Positions 61,901 through 64,000 of a stretch of 64,000 nt of DNA are shown here, in pieces (position 1 is the stretch's first letter; every line of letters starts with the position of its first letter). Under the pieces are notes generated by a model. The model ran no database searches and was not told where the DNA came from. It was given only the letters and a program-made list of their open reading frames with translations. The translations under genes were made by a program, and so were the position numbers. The DNA is taken from positions 18,984,417 through 19,048,416 of the forward strand of contig OX419346.1 of the NCBI GenBank assembly GCA_948470475.1, in the 5' to 3' direction. The DNA comes from Galaxea fascicularis (Eukaryota; Cnidaria; Anthozoa; Scleractinia; Euphylliidae).

Positions 61901-64000
61901 AAGTTGAAATTTTGACCAAAACCCAAAGGGGTTAACCCATGGTTTTGGCTCAAATTTGGAATTTGGTTGAAACTTTGCCTATTTCAAAAGGGAAGTCTAG
62001 AAATGATGTTTAAATGCTTTTAAAACCTCCCAAAACATTATTTCTCTTCTTATTTGAGCTGTGTGCAAGATTTCAGCAAAGTTGAAATTTTGACCGAAAC
62101 CCAAAGGGGTTAACTTATGGTTTTGGCTCAAATTTGGAATTTGGCTGAAACTTTGCTTATTTCAAAGGGAAGTCTAGAAATGATGTTTAAATGCTTTTAA
62201 AACCTCCCACAACATTATTTCTATTCTTATTTGAGCTGTGTGCAAGATTTCAGCAAAGTTGAAATTTTGACCAAAACCCAAAGGGGTTAACCCATGGTTT
62301 TGGCTCAAAATTTGGAATTTGGCTGAAACTTTGCTTATTTCAAAGGGAAGTCTAGAAATGATGTTTAAATGCTTTTAAAACCTGCCAAAACATTATTTCT
62401 ACTCTTATTTGAGCGGTGTGCAAGATTTCAGCAAAGTTGAAATTTTGACCAAAATCCAAAGGGGTTAACCCATGGTTTTGGGTCAAAATTTGGAATTTGG
62501 CTGAAACTTTGCCTATTTCAAAGGGAAGTCTAGATATGATGTTTAAATGCTTTTAAAACCTCCCACAACATTATTTCTATTCTTATTTGAGCTGTTTGCA
62601 AGATTTCAGCAAAGTTGAAATTTTGACCAAAACCCAAAGGGGTTAACCCATGGTTTTGGCTCAAATTTGGAATTTGGCTGAAAGTTTGCCTATTTCAAAA
62701 GGGAAGTCTAGAAATGATGTTTAAATGCTTTTAAAACCTCCCAAAACATTATTTCTATTCTTATTTGAGCTGTGTGCAAGATTTGAGCAAAGTTGAAAGT
62801 TTGACCAAAACCCAAAGGGGTTAACCCATGGTTTTGGCTCAAATTTGGAATTTGGCTGAAACTTTGCCTATTTCAAAGGGAAGTCTAGAAATGATGTTTA
62901 AATGCTTTTAAAACCTCCCAAAACATTATTTCTATTCTTATTTGAGCTGTGTGCAAGATTTCAGCAAAGTTGAAATTTTGACCAAAACCCAAAGGGGTTA
63001 ACCCATGGTTTTGGCTCAAATTTGGAATTTGGCTGAAAGTTTGCCTATTTCAAAGGGAAGTCTAGAAATGATGTTTAAATGCTTTTAAAACCTCCCACAA
63101 CATTATTTCTATTCTTATTTGAGCTGTGTGCAAGATTTTAGCAAAGTTGAAATTTTGACCAAAACCCAAAGGGGTTAACCCATGGTTTTGGCTCAAATTT
63201 GGAATTTGGCTGAAACTTTGCTTATTTCAAAGGGAAGTCTAGAAATGATGTTTAAATGCTTTTAAAACCTCCCAAAACATTATTTCTTTTCTTATTTGAG
63301 CTGTGTGCAAGATTTCAGCAAAGTTGAAATTTTGACCAAAACCCAAAGGGGTTAACCCATGGTTTTGGCTTAAATTTGGAATTTGGCACAAACTTTGCTT
63401 ATTTCGAAGGGAAGTCTAGAAATGATGTTTAAATGCTTTTAAAACCTCCCAAAACATTATTTCTATTCTTATTTAAGCTGTGTGCAAGATTTCAGCAAAG
63501 TTGAAATTTTGACCAAAACCCAAAGGGGTTAACCCATGGTTTTGGCTCAAATTTGGAATTTGGCTGAACCTTTGCTTTTTTCAAAGGGAAGTCTAGAAAT
63601 GATGTTTAAATGCTTTTAAAACCTCCCAAAACATTATTTCTATTCTTATTTGAGCTGTGTGCAAGATTACAGCAAAGTTGAAATTTTGACCAAAACCCAA
63701 AGGGGTTAACCCATGGTTTTGGCTCAAATTTGGAATTTGGCTGAAACTTTGCCTATTTCAAAGGGAAGTCTAGAAATGATGTTTAAATGCTTTTAAAACC
63801 TCCCAAAACATTATTTCTATTCTTATTTGAGCTGTGTGCAAGATTTCAGCAAAGTTGAAATTTTGACCAAAACCCAAAGGGGTTAACCCATGGTTTTGGC
63901 TCAAATTTGGAATTTGGCTGAAACTTTGCCTATTTCAAAGGGAAGTCTAGAAATGATGTTTCAATGCTTTTAAAACCTCCCAAAACATTATTTCTATTCT
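52931..64000. repeat. 177-bp satellite array (about 62 units, runs off the window)
   Basis: The first complete spacings between AGGGGTTAAC starts are 53001, 53178, 53355 and 53532, exactly 177 bp, then 53710 (178 bp where one extra A occurs in CTCAAAATTTGG). Units are mostly over 95% identical by eye, all in one orientation. Each carries GGGTTAACCC, flanked by CCAAAACC / GGTTTTGG and longer imperfect arms. The units contain no CpG in their consensus and no long open reading frame. Two shortened units (124 bp) lie near 57,061 and 60,195. The array continues beyond base 64,000. Confidence 0.97.

Noticed and set aside
52931..64000. CRISPR-like array or coding tandem-repeat protein
   Set aside because: Whole 177-bp units repeat with no unique spacers, there are frequent stops in all frames, and the context is eukaryotic.
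52931..64000. Telomeric or subtelomeric origin suggested by GGGTTA within GGGTTAACCC
   Set aside because: The hexamer occurs once per 177-bp unit as half of a palindrome and never in tandem, so resemblance to a telomere repeat is probably chance.

Overview
The window is eukaryotic nuclear DNA, most likely from an anthozoan cnidarian such as a stony coral. The protein matches animal axonemal dynein closely, the gene is very intron-rich, and the introns hold tRNA-headed SINEs and short palindromic MITE families of the kind I associate with coral genomes. The organism call is inference; the gene call is firm.

From 1 to about 51,415 the + strand carries the 3' four-fifths of one gene, an axonemal inner-arm dynein heavy chain of the DNAH6 type. 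I traced 79 exons (424 to 50,961). All have GT-AG introns and compatible phases, and they join into 3,346 codons plus a stop with no frameshift. The 5' end, roughly 800 codons, lies outside the window. In order the exons encode the end of the tail, the linker, AAA1 to AAA4 (all four P-loops intact), the stalk coiled coils with the microtubule-binding tip, AAA5, AAA6 and the C-terminal domain ending in ALLCQLNE. A polyadenylation signal lies at 51,394. No second host gene is visible.

The introns are full of repeats: several palindromic MITE families (one with four copies, two sharing the ends CAATAGGCCAT), a PIF/Harbinger-type MITE with TAA target duplications, tRNA-derived SINEs, a 5'-truncated non-LTR retrotransposon on the minus strand, a roughly 104-bp repeat present in two introns, a 27-bp minisatellite, and many microsatellites. 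Introns not listed below hold nothing I recognise.

Downstream (51,839 to 52,676) is an inverted, decayed copy of dynein exons 74 and 75 with their intron. Its splice donors are lost, a SINE splits the second exon, and short inverted repeats flank it. From 52,931 to the window edge (at least 11 kb) there is a 177-bp tandem satellite. Each unit is largely a CpG-free imperfect dyad centred on GGGTTAACCC, and the array contains a 3,134-bp higher-order duplication.
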